A program made the translations under genes and the position numbers. A stretch of DNA of 64,000 nt, from assembly GCF_016632335.1 (NCBI RefSeq), contig NZ_JAEPBG010000009.1:124001-188000 (forward strand). The letters run 5' to 3'. This DNA comes from Noviherbaspirillum pedocola (GTDB lineage Bacteria; Pseudomonadota; Gammaproteobacteria; Burkholderiales; Burkholderiaceae_D). Position 1 is the first letter of the stretch, and the number at the start of each line of letters is the position of its first letter. The notes below the pieces were generated by a model. That model saw only the letters and a program-made list of their open reading frames with translations, had not been told where the DNA came from and searched no databases. Below are positions 11,396 through 22,311 of this stretch, one piece after another.

Positions 11396-13717
11396 ATGAC
11401 CCGAACCTCCCAAACCTACACCCGTAACACCAGCCCGCCGCCGCAGTTGCCGAGCCGATTGGTCAAGCTGTTGTCGGAAGCGAAATGGCTGGTGATGGCG
11501 GTTTCTTCGCTGTATCTGGCCCTGATCCTGCTGTCCTATGCCAAGGGTGACCCCGGCTGGTCGCATGCCAGCGTGGTGCCGCGCCTGCACAACTGGGGCG
11601 GCCGCTTCGGCGCTTACCTGTCCGATTTGCTGCTGTTCATCTTTGGTCTGTCCGCATGGTGGTTCTGCGTGCTTCTGTTCAAATCGGTCTGGCTCGGCTA
11701 TCGGCGGCTGTCCGAGGGCAGTGTCGAGGAGGTCGAACCGATCTACCGCCAGGAAAAAATCGCCCGCGCCATCGGGTTCCTCATGCTGCTCATCGGCAGT
11801 GTCGGCATCGAGCGCATCCGCATGTACAGCCTGAAGGTGCCGCTGCCGCGCGCCCCCGGCGGTGTGCTCGGTTCGATCATCGGTGGCAGCGCGCAAAGTG
11901 CGCTTGGCTTCACCGGCGCGACGCTGTTGCTGGTGCTGCTGTTCGGCCTTGGATTCTCGCTGTTCTTCCACGTCTCCTGGCTGACGCTGGCCGAGCGCAT
12001 AGGTGGACTGCTCGAGGACGGCCTGCTGAAGCTGCGCGACCTGTATGCCGCGCGCGAGGACCGCAAGGCCGGCCAGGTTGCGGCGGTCAAGCGCGACGAA
12101 GTGGTGGTGCAGGAGCGGGCCAAGATCGTCGAAGCGCCGCCGGTGCGCATCGAGCCGCAGATCGTCGCCGTGCCCAAGGCCGAGAAAGTGCTGGCCAAGG
12201 AGCGCCAGGGCAAGCTGTTCTCGGATTTGCGCGACACCAACCTCCCGCCGCTGTCGCTGCTGGACGAGGCGCCGGAATCGCAGGAAACCGTCAGCGTCGA
12301 AACCCTGGAATTCACCAGCCGATTGATCGAGAAGAAGCTGTCGGACTTCGGCGTCGAAGTGAAGGTGGTGGCCGCCTATCCGGGCCCGGTGATCACCCGT
12401 TACGAGATCGAGCCGGCCACGGGCGTGAAGGGCAGCCAGATCGTCAACCTGGCGCGCGACCTGGCGCGTGCGCTGTCGCTGACCTCGATCCGCGTGGTCG
12501 AAACCATCCCGGGCAAGAATTACATGGGCCTGGAGCTGCCGAATCCGAAGCGCCAGATCGTGCGCCTGACCGAGATCCTCGGCTCCAAGGTCTACAACGA
12601 AGGCGCCTCCAGCCTGACTGTTGCGCTGGGCAAGGATATCGCCGGCCATCCTGTAGTGGCAGACCTGGCCAAGATGCCGCACCTGCTGGTGGCCGGCACT
12701 ACCGGCTCGGGCAAGTCGGTGGGCATCAACGCCACCATCCTGTCGCTGCTGTACAAGTCCGACCCGAAGCAGGTGCGCCTGATCCTGATCGATCCGAAGA
12801 TGCTGGAGCTGTCGATCTACGAAGGCATTCCGCATCTGCTGGCTCCCGTGGTCACCGACATGAAGCAGGCCGGCCATGCGCTGAACTGGGCGGTGAACGA
12901 GATGGAGCGGCGCTACAAGCTGATGTCCAAGCTCGGTGTGCGCAACCTGGCTGGCTTCAATCAGAAGATCGTCGACGCGGAAAAGAACGAGCAAAAGATT
13001 CCGAACCCGTTCTCCTTGACGCCGGACGAACCCGAGCCGCTGGAAAAGCTGCCCACGATCGTGATCATCATCGACGAGCTGGCCGACCTGATGATGGTGG
13101 TCGGCAAGAAGATCGAGGAACTGATTGCCCGCATCGCGCAGAAGGCGCGCGCGGCCGGCATCCACCTGATCCTGGCAACGCAACGTCCTTCGGTCGATGT
13201 GATCACCGGCCTCATCAAGGCCAACATCCCGACCCGCATCGCTTTCCAGGTCAGCAGCAAGATCGACTCGCGCACCATCCTCGACCAGATGGGCGCTGAA
13301 GCGCTGCTCGGTATGGGCGACATGCTGTACATGCCGCCGGGCACCGGCCTGCCGGTGCGGGTGCATGGCGCATTCGTGTCGGATGACGAAGTGCATCGCG
13401 TGGTCGAGCACCTGAAGGAGCAGGGTGAGCCGAATTACATCGACGGCATCCTCGAAGGCGGCGTGGCCGAGGAAGGTGGCGAAGGCGCTGCCGTGGCTGG
13501 CGAAGGCGGCGGCGAAGCCGATGCGCTGTACGATCAGGCGGTGCAGGTGGTGCTGAAGAACCGGCGCGCCTCGATCTCGCTGGTGCAGCGGCATTTAAGG
13601 ATTGGTTACAATCGCGCCGCCCGCCTGCTGGAACAAATGGAGCAGAGCGGCATCGTATCCAGCATGCAATCCAACGGCAACCGCGACATCCTGGTCCCGG
13701 CCGGCAATACCGAATAG
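11396..13717 (+). CDS. ftsK: DNA translocase FtsK
   Basis: A septal DNA pump that clears chromosome termini and activates XerCD. It has 773 residues: N-terminal transmembrane helices (about 30-50, 75-100, 122-140 and 165-195), a short linker, then the RecA-like motor with Walker [12 protein letters not shown] (around 433) and Walker [14 protein letters not shown]. The C-terminal gamma winged helix (about 700-773, [20 protein letters not shown]) reads KOPS sites. The linker is short compared with E. coli FtsK, as in many betaproteobacteria. lolA follows 7 bp after the stop. Confidence 0.97.
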   Translation: MTRTSQTYTRNTSPPPQLPSRLVKLLSEAKWLVMAVSSLYLALILLSYAKGDPGWSHASVVPRLHNWGGRFGAYLSDLLLFIFGLSAWWFCVLLFKSVWLGYRRLSEGSVEEVEPIYRQEKIARAIGFLMLLIGSVGIERIRMYSLKVPLPRAPGGVLGSIIGGSAQSALGFTGATLLLVLLFGLGFSLFFHVSWLTLAERIGGLLEDGLLKLRDLYAAREDRKAGQVAAVKRDEVVVQERAKIVEAPPVRIEPQIVAVPKAEKVLAKERQGKLFSDLRDTNLPPLSLLDEAPESQETVSVETLEFTSRLIEKKLSDFGVEVKVVAAYPGPVITRYEIEPATGVKGSQIVNLARDLARALSLTSIRVVETIPGKNYMGLELPNPKRQIVRLTEILGSKVYNEGASSLTVALGKDIAGHPVVADLAKMPHLLVAGTTGSGKSVGINATILSLLYKSDPKQVRLILIDPKMLELSIYEGIPHLLAPVVTDMKQAGHALNWAVNEMERRYKLMSKLGVRNLAGFNQKIVDAEKNEQKIPNPFSLTPDEPEPLEKLPTIVIIIDELADLMMVVGKKIEELIARIAQKARAAGIHLILATQRPSVDVITGLIKANIPTRIAFQVSSKIDSRTILDQMGAEALLGMGDMLYMPPGTGLPVRVHGAFVSDDEVHRVVEHLKEQGEPNYIDGILEGGVAEEGGEGAAVAGEGGGEADALYDQAVQVVLKNRRASISLVQRHLRIGYNRAARLLEQMEQSGIVSSMQSNGNRDILVPAGNTE

Positions 13718-13724
13718 GAAACGA

Positions 13725-14366
13725 ATGAATACAGGCAGGAAAACCTTTGCGTCGATCGTGGCGCTCGTGGCCGCGGCATTGACGCTGCCGTCGCTGGCGC
13801 AGGCCACGGCACTGGATCAGTTCAAGTCCTTCGTCGCCGCGACCAAGAGCGCGCGCGGCGACTTCACGCAGCGGGTGACGAAGAACGATGGCGCGGCCAA
13901 GGCGGCCACTACCTCGTCGGGCACCTTCGAATTCGCCCGACCCGGGCGCTTCATCTGGACCTATCGCAAGCCCTACGAGCAGGTGCTGCAGGCCGATGGC
14001 GAAAGGCTCTACATCTACGATCGCGACCTCAACCAGGTCACCGTGCGCAAGCTGGGCAATGCGCTGGGATCGTCGCCGGCGGCGATCCTCTTCGGCAGCA
14101 ATGATCTCGAAAAGAACTTCACGCTGAAGGAAGGCGGCGAGCATGACGGCATGGAATGGCTGCAGGTGACGCCGAAAGCCAAGGACACCAGCTTCGAGCA
14201 GGTCGGCATCGGCATGCGCGACGGCTTGCCGGGGGCGATGGAATTGCGTGACAGCTTCGGCCAGGTCACCATGCTGACCTTCACCCGTTTTGAGAAGAAT
14301 CCGCAGCTGCCGCCCGGGCATTTCAAGTTCACGGCGCCCAAGGGCGCCGACGTGCTGGAGCAGTAA
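13725..14366 (+). CDS. lolA: Outer-membrane lipoprotein carrier protein LolA
   Basis: A periplasmic chaperone ferrying lipoproteins from LolCDE to LolB. The 213-residue precursor has a signal peptide ending LPSLAQATA and then the LolA core ([53 protein letters not shown]). The open frame begins inside ftsK, but the signal peptide fixes the ATG at 13725. It is probably co-transcribed with ftsK. Confidence 0.95.
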   Translation: MNTGRKTFASIVALVAAALTLPSLAQATALDQFKSFVAATKSARGDFTQRVTKNDGAAKAATTSSGTFEFARPGRFIWTYRKPYEQVLQADGERLYIYDRDLNQVTVRKLGNALGSSPAAILFGSNDLEKNFTLKEGGEHDGMEWLQVTPKAKDTSFEQVGIGMRDGLPGAMELRDSFGQVTMLTFTRFEKNPQLPPGHFKFTAPKGADVLEQ

Positions 14367-14383
14367 CACATCAAGAATGACTG

Positions 14384-14470
14384 GTAGGGTGGGCGCAGCC
14401 CACGCGTCTCTCCGATCAAGCGCACTCAGCTTGATTGAGTCAAGACCGCGTGGGTTGCGCCCACCCTACG
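14384..14470. repeat. Imperfect palindromic repeat (GTAGGGTGGGC type)
   Basis: The left arm begins GTAGGGTGGGCGCAGCCCAC (14384) and the right arm ends GTTGCGCCCACCCTAC (to about 14469), with a spacer containing a smaller dyad of AGCTTGATTGAG type. The ends are near-perfect inverted repeats of about 22 bp. This resembles short REP/MITE-like elements dispersed in proteobacterial genomes. It is the only copy seen in the window and lies between lolA and rarA, where it could also fold as a hairpin in the transcript. Confidence 0.75.
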
Positions 14471-14495
14471 TCCATTTGCCTACAAGGAGCCATCC

Positions 14496-15800
14496 GTGCC
14501 CGACCTGTTTTCCACCGCGCCCGCTGCGCCGCTGGCCGAGGCGCTGCGTCCAGGCAGCCTCGACGAGGTGATCGGCCAGTCGCACCTGCTCGGCGAAGGC
14601 AAGCCGCTGCGCCTGGCTTTTCAGTCCGGCAAGCCGCATTCAATGATCCTGTGGGGACCGCCCGGCGTCGGCAAGACTACGCTGGCGCGCCTGACCGCCA
14701 AGGCCTTCGATTGCGAATTCATTGCGCTGTCCGCGGTGTTCTCGGGCGTGAAGGACATCCGCGCCGCGATGGAACAGGCCGAGCGCAACCTGACGCAGGG
14801 CAGGCCGACCATCCTGTTCGTCGATGAAATCCACCGCTTCAACAAGGCGCAGCAGGATGCGCTCCTGCCTTTCGTCGAATCCGGGCTCGTTACCTTTATC
14901 GGCGCAACCACCGAGAACCCGTCCTTCGAAGTGAACTCGGCGCTGCTGTCGCGCGCCCAAGTTTATGTGTTGCAGTCGCTGGCCGAAGACGACTTGCGCC
15001 AGTTGTTCGAGCGCGCGCAGCGCACCGCGCTGCAGGGCCTGGAATTCGACGATCTGGCCCGCGACACCTTGATCGGCTACGCCGACGGCGATGCGCGCCG
15101 CTTCCTGAATCTTCTTGAGCAATGCGCCACTGCTGCCGGCGCCGCGCATGTCACGCATATCGATGCCACCTTCATCGAGAACGCACTGACGCTGAATTCC
15201 CGCCGCTTCGACAAGGGCGGCGACAATTTCTACGACCAGATCTCGGCGCTGCACAAATCGGTGCGCGGCTCGCATCCGGATGCCGCGCTGTACTGGTTGT
15301 GTCGCATGCTCGACGGCGGCGCGGACCCGCGCTATCTGTCGCGCCGCATTGTGCGCATGGCCTGGGAAGATATCGGCCTGGCCGACCCGCGCGCGATACA
15401 GATTGCCAATGACGCCGCTTCGACCTATGAACGACTTGGCTCGCCCGAAGGCGAACTGGCCTTGGGCCAGGCGGTGATCTATCTCGCGGTCGCCGCCAAG
15501 AGCAACGCCGGCTACAACGCCTACAACGCCGCGCGCGCCTTCGTGAAGTCCGACAGGAGCCGCGAAGTGCCGGTGCATCTGCGCAATGCGCCGACCAAGC
15601 TGATGAAGGAACTGGGATACGGTCATGAATACCGCTATGCCCATGACGAGCCGGATGCCTATGCCGCCGGCGAAACCTATCTGCCGGAAGGCATGCGCGA
15701 GCCGAACTGGTATCAGCCCACGCCGCGCGGCCTGGAGGCGAAGATCGGCGACAAGCTGGCCTACCTGCGCAAGCTCGACAGGGACGCCGACAAGTCCTGA
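14496..15800 (+). CDS. rarA: Replication-associated recombination protein A (MgsA/RarA ATPase)
   Basis: A clamp-loader-like AAA+ ATPase acting at stalled forks. The 434 residues carry Walker [15 protein letters not shown], Walker B FVDEIHRF, the sensor motif [19 protein letters not shown] and the C-terminal tetramerisation domain. The start is GTG at 14496, with AAGGAG at 14483-14488. It sits between the palindromic repeat and serS (78-bp gap), a conserved lolA-rarA-serS order. Confidence 0.96.
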   Translation: MPDLFSTAPAAPLAEALRPGSLDEVIGQSHLLGEGKPLRLAFQSGKPHSMILWGPPGVGKTTLARLTAKAFDCEFIALSAVFSGVKDIRAAMEQAERNLTQGRPTILFVDEIHRFNKAQQDALLPFVESGLVTFIGATTENPSFEVNSALLSRAQVYVLQSLAEDDLRQLFERAQRTALQGLEFDDLARDTLIGYADGDARRFLNLLEQCATAAGAAHVTHIDATFIENALTLNSRRFDKGGDNFYDQISALHKSVRGSHPDAALYWLCRMLDGGADPRYLSRRIVRMAWEDIGLADPRAIQIANDAASTYERLGSPEGELALGQAVIYLAVAAKSNAGYNAYNAARAFVKSDRSREVPVHLRNAPTKLMKELGYGHEYRYAHDEPDAYAAGETYLPEGMREPNWYQPTPRGLEAKIGDKLAYLRKLDRDADKS

Positions 15801-17174
<1,374 letters not shown>

Positions 17175-17213
17175 GCATGAGCGGTGAGCGCATGAGAAAG
17201 CCGCTCGGCGCTA

Positions 17214-17243
17214 TTCCATGTTTCAGAAGTCGTCTGCTATAAT
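17214..17243 (+). promoter_or_regulatory. Putative promoter of tRNA-Ser
   Basis: Perfect TATAAT at 17238-17243, 43 bp before the mature tRNA 5' end. The -35 candidate TTCCAT (17214-17219, 18-bp spacer) is weak. Confidence 0.5.
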
Positions 17244-17286
17244 TCGACGCCTTTGCAGCACGGCAGTGTTGCAGACGGTAAAACCA

Positions 17287-17377
17287 GGAAAGGTGGCAGA
17301 GTGGTCGAATGCGCTGGACTCGAAATCCAGTGTACGGTCATACCGTACCGTGGGTTCGAATCCCACCCTTTCCGCCA
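17287..17377 (+). tRNA. tRNA-Ser (anticodon CGA)
   Basis: The cloverleaf can be drawn by hand. The acceptor arm is GGAAAGG (17287-17293) paired with CCTTTCC (17367-17373), followed by G and encoded CCA (17375-17377). The anticodon stem is CTGGA/TCCAG with loop CTCGAAA (anticodon CGA, reading UCG). A long class II variable arm (TGTACGGTCATACCGTACC) follows, then the T arm GTGGG-TTCGAAT-CCCAC. The 91-nt length including CCA fits tRNA-Ser. Confidence 0.97.
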
Positions 17378-17383
17378 TATTCA

Positions 17384-17408
17384 AAAAGGCTCCCATCGGG
17401 AGCCTTTT
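17384..17408 (+). terminator. Intrinsic terminator after tRNA-Ser
   Basis: AAAAAGGCTCCC-ATC-GGGAGCCTTTTT: a 12-bp stem with a 3-nt loop ending in a T-run, starting 6 bp after the tRNA CCA end. Confidence 0.9.
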
Positions 17409-17448
17409 TACTTTCTGCGGAAAGGAGCGGGCCAACGGCTTGGCCCGC

Positions 17449-17568
17449 GCGTGGGATTCGAAGCTGCGCGCCTGCAGGCGCGCAGGCTGCCTGCGGGATG
17501 TAGGCGAATCCCACCCTTTCCGCCAGATTCGAAAGAAAAAGCCCAAGATATTCAGGGGGTTTTTTATT
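17449..17568 (+). repeat. Partial duplicate of the tRNA-Ser 3' end with inverted-repeat arms and terminator
   Basis: CGAATCCCACCCTTTCCGCC at about 17506-17525, followed by A, repeats the 3' part of tRNA-Ser (T-stem 3' strand, acceptor, discriminator and CCA). Upstream, CGTGGGATTCGAA (17450-17462) can pair with it as a false T-stem separated by about 43 bp that contain a GC-rich palindrome (GCGCGCCTGCAGGCGCGC). No D arm or anticodon arm is present, so it is not a working tRNA. A second hairpin (AAAAAGCCC...GGGGGTTTTTT, 17536-17562) ends the unit. It is either a relic att site from integration into the tRNA gene or a decayed second tRNA-Ser. Confidence 0.65.
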
Positions 17569-18008
17569 TTGCTGCGTCGTTTGTCCCAATTCTATCCATA
17601 GTTAAGAAGCTGATTCGGCGAGGTTGATGAAGCCATGCCCGCCGCTGAAGCCGCTACACGGAACGTCGGGTGCGAAATGTGCTGCTTAATCTGGTTGCGA
17701 TAGTGAAGCCTACATTGCTGAGTAAATGACTAAGCGGCGCTGATCAAGGCAGTGCGGTGATGTCATAGGCAGGTCGCACTACGTCCTGTCAGCCTGCGCG
17801 CTGTCCTGAAACCGTTGGCGCAAGTTCCGGCGGGGCCGCAAGCGCAATCCCAAGTTGAGGCGATCGCAGGCTTACTTCATTTTTTGATGGAGCGACTTTA
17901 GGCCATTTCCGCATGTGTTCTATGGGCGAGAAGGCGACAGCGGCCAAGTGCGGCTGGTATCCTGCAAGCTGCACCCGCCGCGTCGGCGCTGGTTTCTGCC
18001 GCTGCTGT
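17569..18008. other. Intergenic region, possibly decayed DNA
   Basis: No supported gene. An open frame on the minus strand (17789-18043) gives a Pro/Ala-rich 84-residue sequence without family features and overlaps the end of the neighbouring membrane-protein gene. Given the tRNA scar on one side and a broken kinase beyond, this may be remnant accessory DNA. Confidence 0.35.
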
Positions 18009-19541
18009 TTAGGGGGCGGGTGTAGTGGGGAGATTAGCCACAACGGGCGGGTTTAACTTGAAAACTGCATAGTCTCCGATGTGAGTGGCCGGCCGCAGTG
18101 TTTCGAGTGACCAGCCATGCTTTTTCAGCGACACGGCTGTGTTTCCCCAGAAAAATCCATCATCGAGGATCACAGCGTAGTCCGGGCGGAAACGCATTGC
18201 AATTTCGCGCACTGCCATATCGCGCTTGGCGCCATTGCTAGGCGCGGTCCATTTCGTGTGGAACGGAATGCTCTCCGGAGTTTTTAATCCGACCAGGTCA
18301 AAGAGTTGAAAGCTCGTCGCATAAGAAATATAGCCGGCATCGTGTACAAGAATCTTCGCTCCCTGCGGGATATTCGTATTTGACCAAGCGGCTACTTCTT
18401 TCAACTCCCGCTCAGTATGTACTTGATCGTTAACATAGGTGCCCCAAGCGCGCGGCAATGTAAGGACGAGAAGCGCCGCAGAAAAGACAATCAGATACCG
18501 AGCGAGCGGCCTTTGTTTGCTGCTGGCTAGCATCGAGAATATGCCAAGCGGTGTCAGTATTTGGATGTAGCGGAAATAGTTGTGATGTAACGCGCCTGGT
18601 AATTGAAGGTAATAGGCTGCCAAGAATATTGCGCAGAACGAAATCGCAACAACTCCCAGGGAGTTTTTCGGAAATACAACGAAGCCGAGATAAACCGCCG
18701 CTAATGTCATGACGTTAATCGAAAAAAACATCGTAGCGAATTTTGCTGCGGCCGGTAATCCGCTCTCTGCGAAAAACATTGCTTTTGCGGACATGGTCTC
18801 AGGGAAAAGATGACCTGTATTGAAGCGCGTCCACAAGAACCATGGAAACGCTATCAAAGCCGCTATGACAAAATCAAGAGCAATACTCCTCATGGCGCGG
18901 GAAGACTTGCTCCGCATCCACTCCTGTCTTCCCACAAGCAACATGGACAGCGCAGCAAGTTCCGGTCGGAGGAAGGGCAAGATGCCGCACAGTGCAGCTA
19001 GCTTCCATGATGGTTTTTCCGAAACCGCAAACACGATCGCCCAAGTTACCCCGGCCATTGCCAGACCAGTTTCCAGTCCGTTAAGCAATTGGTAAGGCGC
19101 ATATCCGGAAAGCGCACCAAGGGCTACAGCTATTGTCGCAAGCGTCCTGCTGCCTCCAAGTTCAAAGGCCAGCCGAGCTAGCCCGAGCACATACAGCAGG
19201 GTTCCGGCCTCGGAAATCAGAAAGGAGGCCATTGTCGGCGGCGCAATAAGGCTTAATGCAGTGACGAGCGCCAAGTGTACCGAACTGGTTGCTCCTGCAA
19301 GAGCGGGAGCGCCGACATAGTTTCGATCAAAGCCTGAAACTAAAACGGAGGCGTTATGCAGTGTGATATAGGCGTCGTCCAACGGGAACAGAATCGGTCC
19401 CCGGGCAGTGAGCCATGTGCATGTTAAGAGGACGATGAGAAGCAGCCTGAGATAGTAGGCGTGGCGCTCATTGGTGTTGGTCTCCGCGAAAAGGATATTT
19501 GCGAGCCGCCTTTTATCCGACAGCACGGTCGATTGCTGCAT
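18009..19541 (-). CDS. Polytopic membrane protein, GT-C glycosyltransferase-like
   Basis: A 510-residue protein with about ten predicted transmembrane helices. An acidic pair appears early in the first loop (ILFPLDDAYITLHNA), the usual place for the catalytic Asp of GT-C glycosyltransferases that use polyprenyl-linked sugars. The C-terminal 130 residues look periplasmic (for example VAAWSNTNIPQGAKILVHDA). ATG at 19541 is preferred over the upstream open frame because GAGGA sits 7 bp before it. Base composition looks less GC-rich than the neighbours, suggesting acquisition. The acceptor and sugar are unknown, and it could be an O-antigen or protein-mannosyl-type transferase. Confidence 0.65.
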   Translation of the reverse strand: MQQSTVLSDKRRLANILFAETNTNERHAYYLRLLLIVLLTCTWLTARGPILFPLDDAYITLHNASVLVSGFDRNYVGAPALAGATSSVHLALVTALSLIAPPTMASFLISEAGTLLYVLGLARLAFELGGSRTLATIAVALGALSGYAPYQLLNGLETGLAMAGVTWAIVFAVSEKPSWKLAALCGILPFLRPELAALSMLLVGRQEWMRSKSSRAMRSIALDFVIAALIAFPWFLWTRFNTGHLFPETMSAKAMFFAESGLPAAAKFATMFFSINVMTLAAVYLGFVVFPKNSLGVVAISFCAIFLAAYYLQLPGALHHNYFRYIQILTPLGIFSMLASSKQRPLARYLIVFSAALLVLTLPRAWGTYVNDQVHTERELKEVAAWSNTNIPQGAKILVHDAGYISYATSFQLFDLVGLKTPESIPFHTKWTAPSNGAKRDMAVREIAMRFRPDYAVILDDGFFWGNTAVSLKKHGWSLETLRPATHIGDYAVFKLNPPVVANLPTTPAP

Positions 19542-19729
19542 GCCATTCCTCGTTATTATTTGCTCGGCACTACTGCATCTTGGACGGCATAGCGCCACAT
19601 GTGACAACGGTTTGCAAACCTGCGAATTTCTTGCCGAGCCTAAAGGAAGCACCAGCTGCCGTCCATAGTATTTTGTGGGGCGAAAGTACTATGTTGAGGT
19701 TGGCGGCCGAGTACTGCTCGATCTTCTGA

Positions 19730-20624
19730 GTAAGCTCGCTGCCGCGGGAGCTGGTGGCGATGGCGCGCAACGCCGCCACCATCCGGCACATGGTGGAAAG
19801 GCAGGCCCGCATTCTCTATGACCTGATGGATCTGTCGCGCCTGCAAACCGACAAGCTCACGCTGTCGCAAACCCGGGTCAACCTGAGCGAGACGGTGTCG
19901 CATGTGATCAGCCTGATGGCGGCCGATGCGCGGGAAAAGGGCATCTCGGTGTTCCTGGAGGGGGCATCGAAGGAGTTGATCGTGCATGGCGATGTGGTCC
20001 GCCTGAAGCAGATCGCCTGGAACCTGCTGTCGAATCCGTTGAAGTTCACGCCGGCAGGCGGCAAAGCCTGGGTGCGGCTGGCGGAAGAAGGCGAGATGGC
20101 GCATATCGAAGTGGCCGACAGCGGCAAGGGCATCGCGTCCGAGCATCTGCCTGTGATCTTCAAGCTGTTCCGGCAGGGCGACACTGGCACCACACGCAAA
20201 TATGGCGGCACGGGCATCGGGCTGGCGCTGGTGCGGGAATTAACACGCAGCCATGGCGGGCGGGTCGGGGCGACCTCCGAAGGCGAAGGTCGGGGCGCGC
20301 AGTTCCATGTCTGGCTGCCGCTGGCCGCGGGTCATCACGGCGCGACCGATATGATGCCGGAAGTGCAAACCTCGCTGGCGGGAAAACGCCGAAGCCTATG
20401 CGCTGATCATTTCCGACATCGGCATGCCGGGCATGGATGGCTACACCCTGCTGGCGGCATTGCGCGCTCATGCGGCTACGGCCTCGACGCCGGCGATCGC
20501 GCTTTCCGGCTTCACCCGGCCGCGCGATGTGCAGCAGGCGCTGGACGCCGGCTTCGAGACCCATGCGTGCAAGCCGATCGTGCTGGAGCAATTCCTGCGC
20601 ATGGCAAGCCGCATTGCGAAATGA
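19730..20624 (+). pseudogene. Remnant of a hybrid histidine kinase
   Basis: The 5' end begins mid-HisKA: after a stop at 19727 the frame reads RELVAMARN then LYDLMDLSRLQTDKL, so the H-box His and all sensor domains are missing. The HATPase domain is fairly intact (IAWNLLSNPLKFTPAGG, VADSGKGI, YGGTGIGLAL). After LPLAAG the frame is lost and picks up again about 20 codons later in a different frame, inside a receiver domain (ISDIGMPGMDGYTLLAAL, CKPIVLEQFL). The receiver's first beta strands are absent, so this is a deletion plus a frameshift, not a sequencing slip alone. It ends at the receiver's TGA at 20624. Confidence 0.85.
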
Positions 20625-20823
20625 CAGAGCGGCTGTCTTCTCCCGGTTTCGAATTTCCGGTGCGAATGAGCACGTGGTTGTCGCATGGATGGCGTTGCCC
20701 ACCGGCATCGCACATCGCTTTTGATCCCGCGCAGGCGTCGAGCGGCGGCCGGCGTTGCGCGTGCCGATTCCTGTCCGATAATGAAGTCGTCACCTTGACG
20801 GGTGATATCTCTCGGAAGTGTTC

Positions 20824-20861
20824 CGGCCGCTACGATGTCGTTTTGTAGCGGCCGTTTTCTT
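20824..20861 (+). terminator. Intrinsic terminator
   Basis: CGGCCGCTAC (20824-20833) pairs with GTAGCGGCCG (20845-20854), followed by TTTTCTT. It lies between the kinase remnant and the converging glycosyltransferase. Confidence 0.75.
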
Positions 20862-20889
20862 GTCCGCTGCCAGCGCCGCCCAGCGCGTT

Positions 20890-21879
20890 TCAGCGCCCGT
20901 GCGCTACCTGACGTGGGAAGCCGCGGCAGATCGACAGCACATCTTTCAGCGTGCGCAATCCCGGTTGCCTGATCAGGCTCGGCAACACGCCGCGAATCGC
21001 GTCGGCGCGGCGTCCGGCGCGCAGATAGGCATAGGCCAGGCTCAGGCGGGTGTGCCGGCACTTCTCCACATAACCCTTGCGTATCGGCATCGGCGCATCG
21101 CGGATTTCGGGCGCGAGCGAGTCGAGGGCTTCGACGAACAATTCCATCGTGCGCACCGGATTTTTGCGCAGGGTGCTGTCCTCGTGGATCAGATAAGTCG
21201 CCAGCACCTGACGCACCGCGCCGGCCTTGCTGCTGGCCGCATACAGCCGGATGAAGAAATGCAGATCCTCGCCGATGCGGCAGTCAACCGGGAAACCGCC
21301 GACTTCGAGGAACTTCGCGCGCGGCACGGACAGCGTGCGAATCTCGCCAAAGCCGTCGGCGACCAGCGCTTCGAAATGCCGCGGCGTCATGCGCATGCGC
21401 GAGGCGTTCGGATTCTCGGCGATCAGCATGCGCCCGGCGCTCGATTCGGCCAGGAAGCGGTTCAGCAGGCGGCCATCCGGTGTGCGCGACTCCTGCTCGG
21501 CCAGAAGGAAGTCCAAGTCGGGTTCTTCGCGGATCCAGTCTGCATGCTGTTTCAGGCGGTCTGGCAGGAAGACATCGTCCGCATCCAGGAAAGCCAGCCA
21601 ATCACCTTCGGCACTCGCAACGGCGCGGTTACGCGCGGCCGAAACGCCAGCGTTGTCCTGAAAGATCGCCCTGACATGCCCGGCATAGCGCTCGATGACG
21701 CTGCGGGAATCGTCGGTGGAGCCATCGTCGATCACGATGATTTCCTCGGCGGGATAGCTTTGCGCCAGCACGGAATCAATAGCCTGCGCCAGACTGGCCG
21801 CGTGATTGAAGTTCGGGATGATGACCGAGAAGCGGGGAAAGGAAGCTTTCATTGGCTGCGGAATGTGAAATAACGACAT
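20890..21879 (-). CDS. Family 2 glycosyltransferase
   Basis: A cytoplasmic or membrane-associated GT-A enzyme of 329 residues. The N-terminus is canonical (FSVIIPNFNHAASLAQAIDS), followed by the nucleotide-binding VIDDGSTDDS and the metal-binding DAD in WLAFLDADDVF. The acceptor-side motif GEDLHFFIRL is near residue 215. The C-terminal 90 residues are helical and without assignment. Either ATG 21879 or ATG 21852 may be the start; the shorter form begins directly at MKASFPRFSVII as in most relatives. The sugar and acceptor cannot be told from sequence. Confidence 0.88.
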   Translation of the reverse strand: MSLFHIPQPMKASFPRFSVIIPNFNHAASLAQAIDSVLAQSYPAEEIIVIDDGSTDDSRSVIERYAGHVRAIFQDNAGVSAARNRAVASAEGDWLAFLDADDVFLPDRLKQHADWIREEPDLDFLLAEQESRTPDGRLLNRFLAESSAGRMLIAENPNASRMRMTPRHFEALVADGFGEIRTLSVPRAKFLEVGGFPVDCRIGEDLHFFIRLYAASSKAGAVRQVLATYLIHEDSTLRKNPVRTMELFVEALDSLAPEIRDAPMPIRKGYVEKCRHTRLSLAYAYLRAGRRADAIRGVLPSLIRQPGLRTLKDVLSICRGFPRQVAHGR

Positions 21880-21976
21880 CCTCGGAAGGATACGTTCGGT
21901 AGTCGCCGCAGGCCTGATACAACCGTGGTGTCATCTCGAATGCCGCAAGCCTTCTGCGCTTGCGCAGTGGATGGGC

Positions 21977-22035
21977 AAAAAAAAGCCCGCTACGGGAGCG
22001 GGCGAATCCATCCTTGTTCAGGCTGGAGGAGACAG
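21977..22035 (-). ncRNA. Putative small RNA 1 (anti-SD hairpin plus terminator)
   Basis: A 59-nt unit starting at C22035: CTGTCTCCTCCA, a 7-nt variable part, CAAGGATGGATTCG, then a GC-rich terminator stem (GCCCGCT/AGCGGGC) and eight U. TATAGT (22047 to 22042 on this strand) is a -10 element 6 bp before the proposed 5' end. UCCUCC can pair with GGA(U)GGA through one bulged U, giving a first hairpin that hides an anti-Shine-Dalgarno sequence. A close paralogue of the same length lies at 25476-25534 on the other strand. Conservation of every part except the loop and terminator bases argues for a real RNA. Confidence 0.7.
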
Positions 22036-22180
22036 GGAAGGACTATACACTGTTTCCGCATGTAAATAAAATGCCGTTAGGAAATAATAGCCATCAGTGT
22101 TGCAGATATTGCCGGTCCTGTTAACCAGGACGCTCTGCCCACATGTCGCTGTCGTCCTTGCGCACGCAGGCAGAACGGCA

Positions 22181-22276
22181 TCAGATCTCGTCGCTAATAA
22201 GGCCGGCAGGCAGTTCTTCGGTCTGCGCCGGCGGTGCTTGCCAAGTGTCTTCGGCGGGAATGGTATGGTCGGACAT
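22181..22276 (-). CDS. Small ORF, 31 residues, unknown
   Basis: An ATG at 22276 with a strong ribosome binding site (AGGAGG, 5 bp spacing) opens a 31-codon frame ending TGA at 22181. The peptide is acidic and Pro-rich, starts MSDHTIPAEDTWQAPPAQ and ends ISDEI. TATAGT 30 bp upstream (22311 to 22306) could be its -10; no good -35 was seen. The SD and -10 support expression, but no family is recognised. A leader or RiPP-type precursor is only a speculation, since no modification enzymes adjoin it. A longer overlapping frame on the same strand (22018-22335) lacks comparable signals. Confidence 0.45.
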   Translation of the reverse strand: MSDHTIPAEDTWQAPPAQTEELPAGLISDEI

Positions 22277-22311
22277 GTTGCCTCCTGAAAAAAGTGTACG
22301 CCCGTACTATA

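Noticed and set aside
11327-13594. 755-codon open frame antisense to ftsK
   Set aside because: High-GC codon-phase shadow. The composition is His/Gln/Arg-rich without domains, and the plus-strand FtsK motifs are unambiguous.
17506-17527. Second functional tRNA-Ser
   Set aside because: Only the 3' portion is repeated; no D arm, anticodon arm or variable arm can be drawn.
17789-18043. 84-codon minus-strand frame after the tRNA-Ser region
   Set aside because: No SD or family; overlaps the end of the membrane-protein gene; composition looks non-coding.
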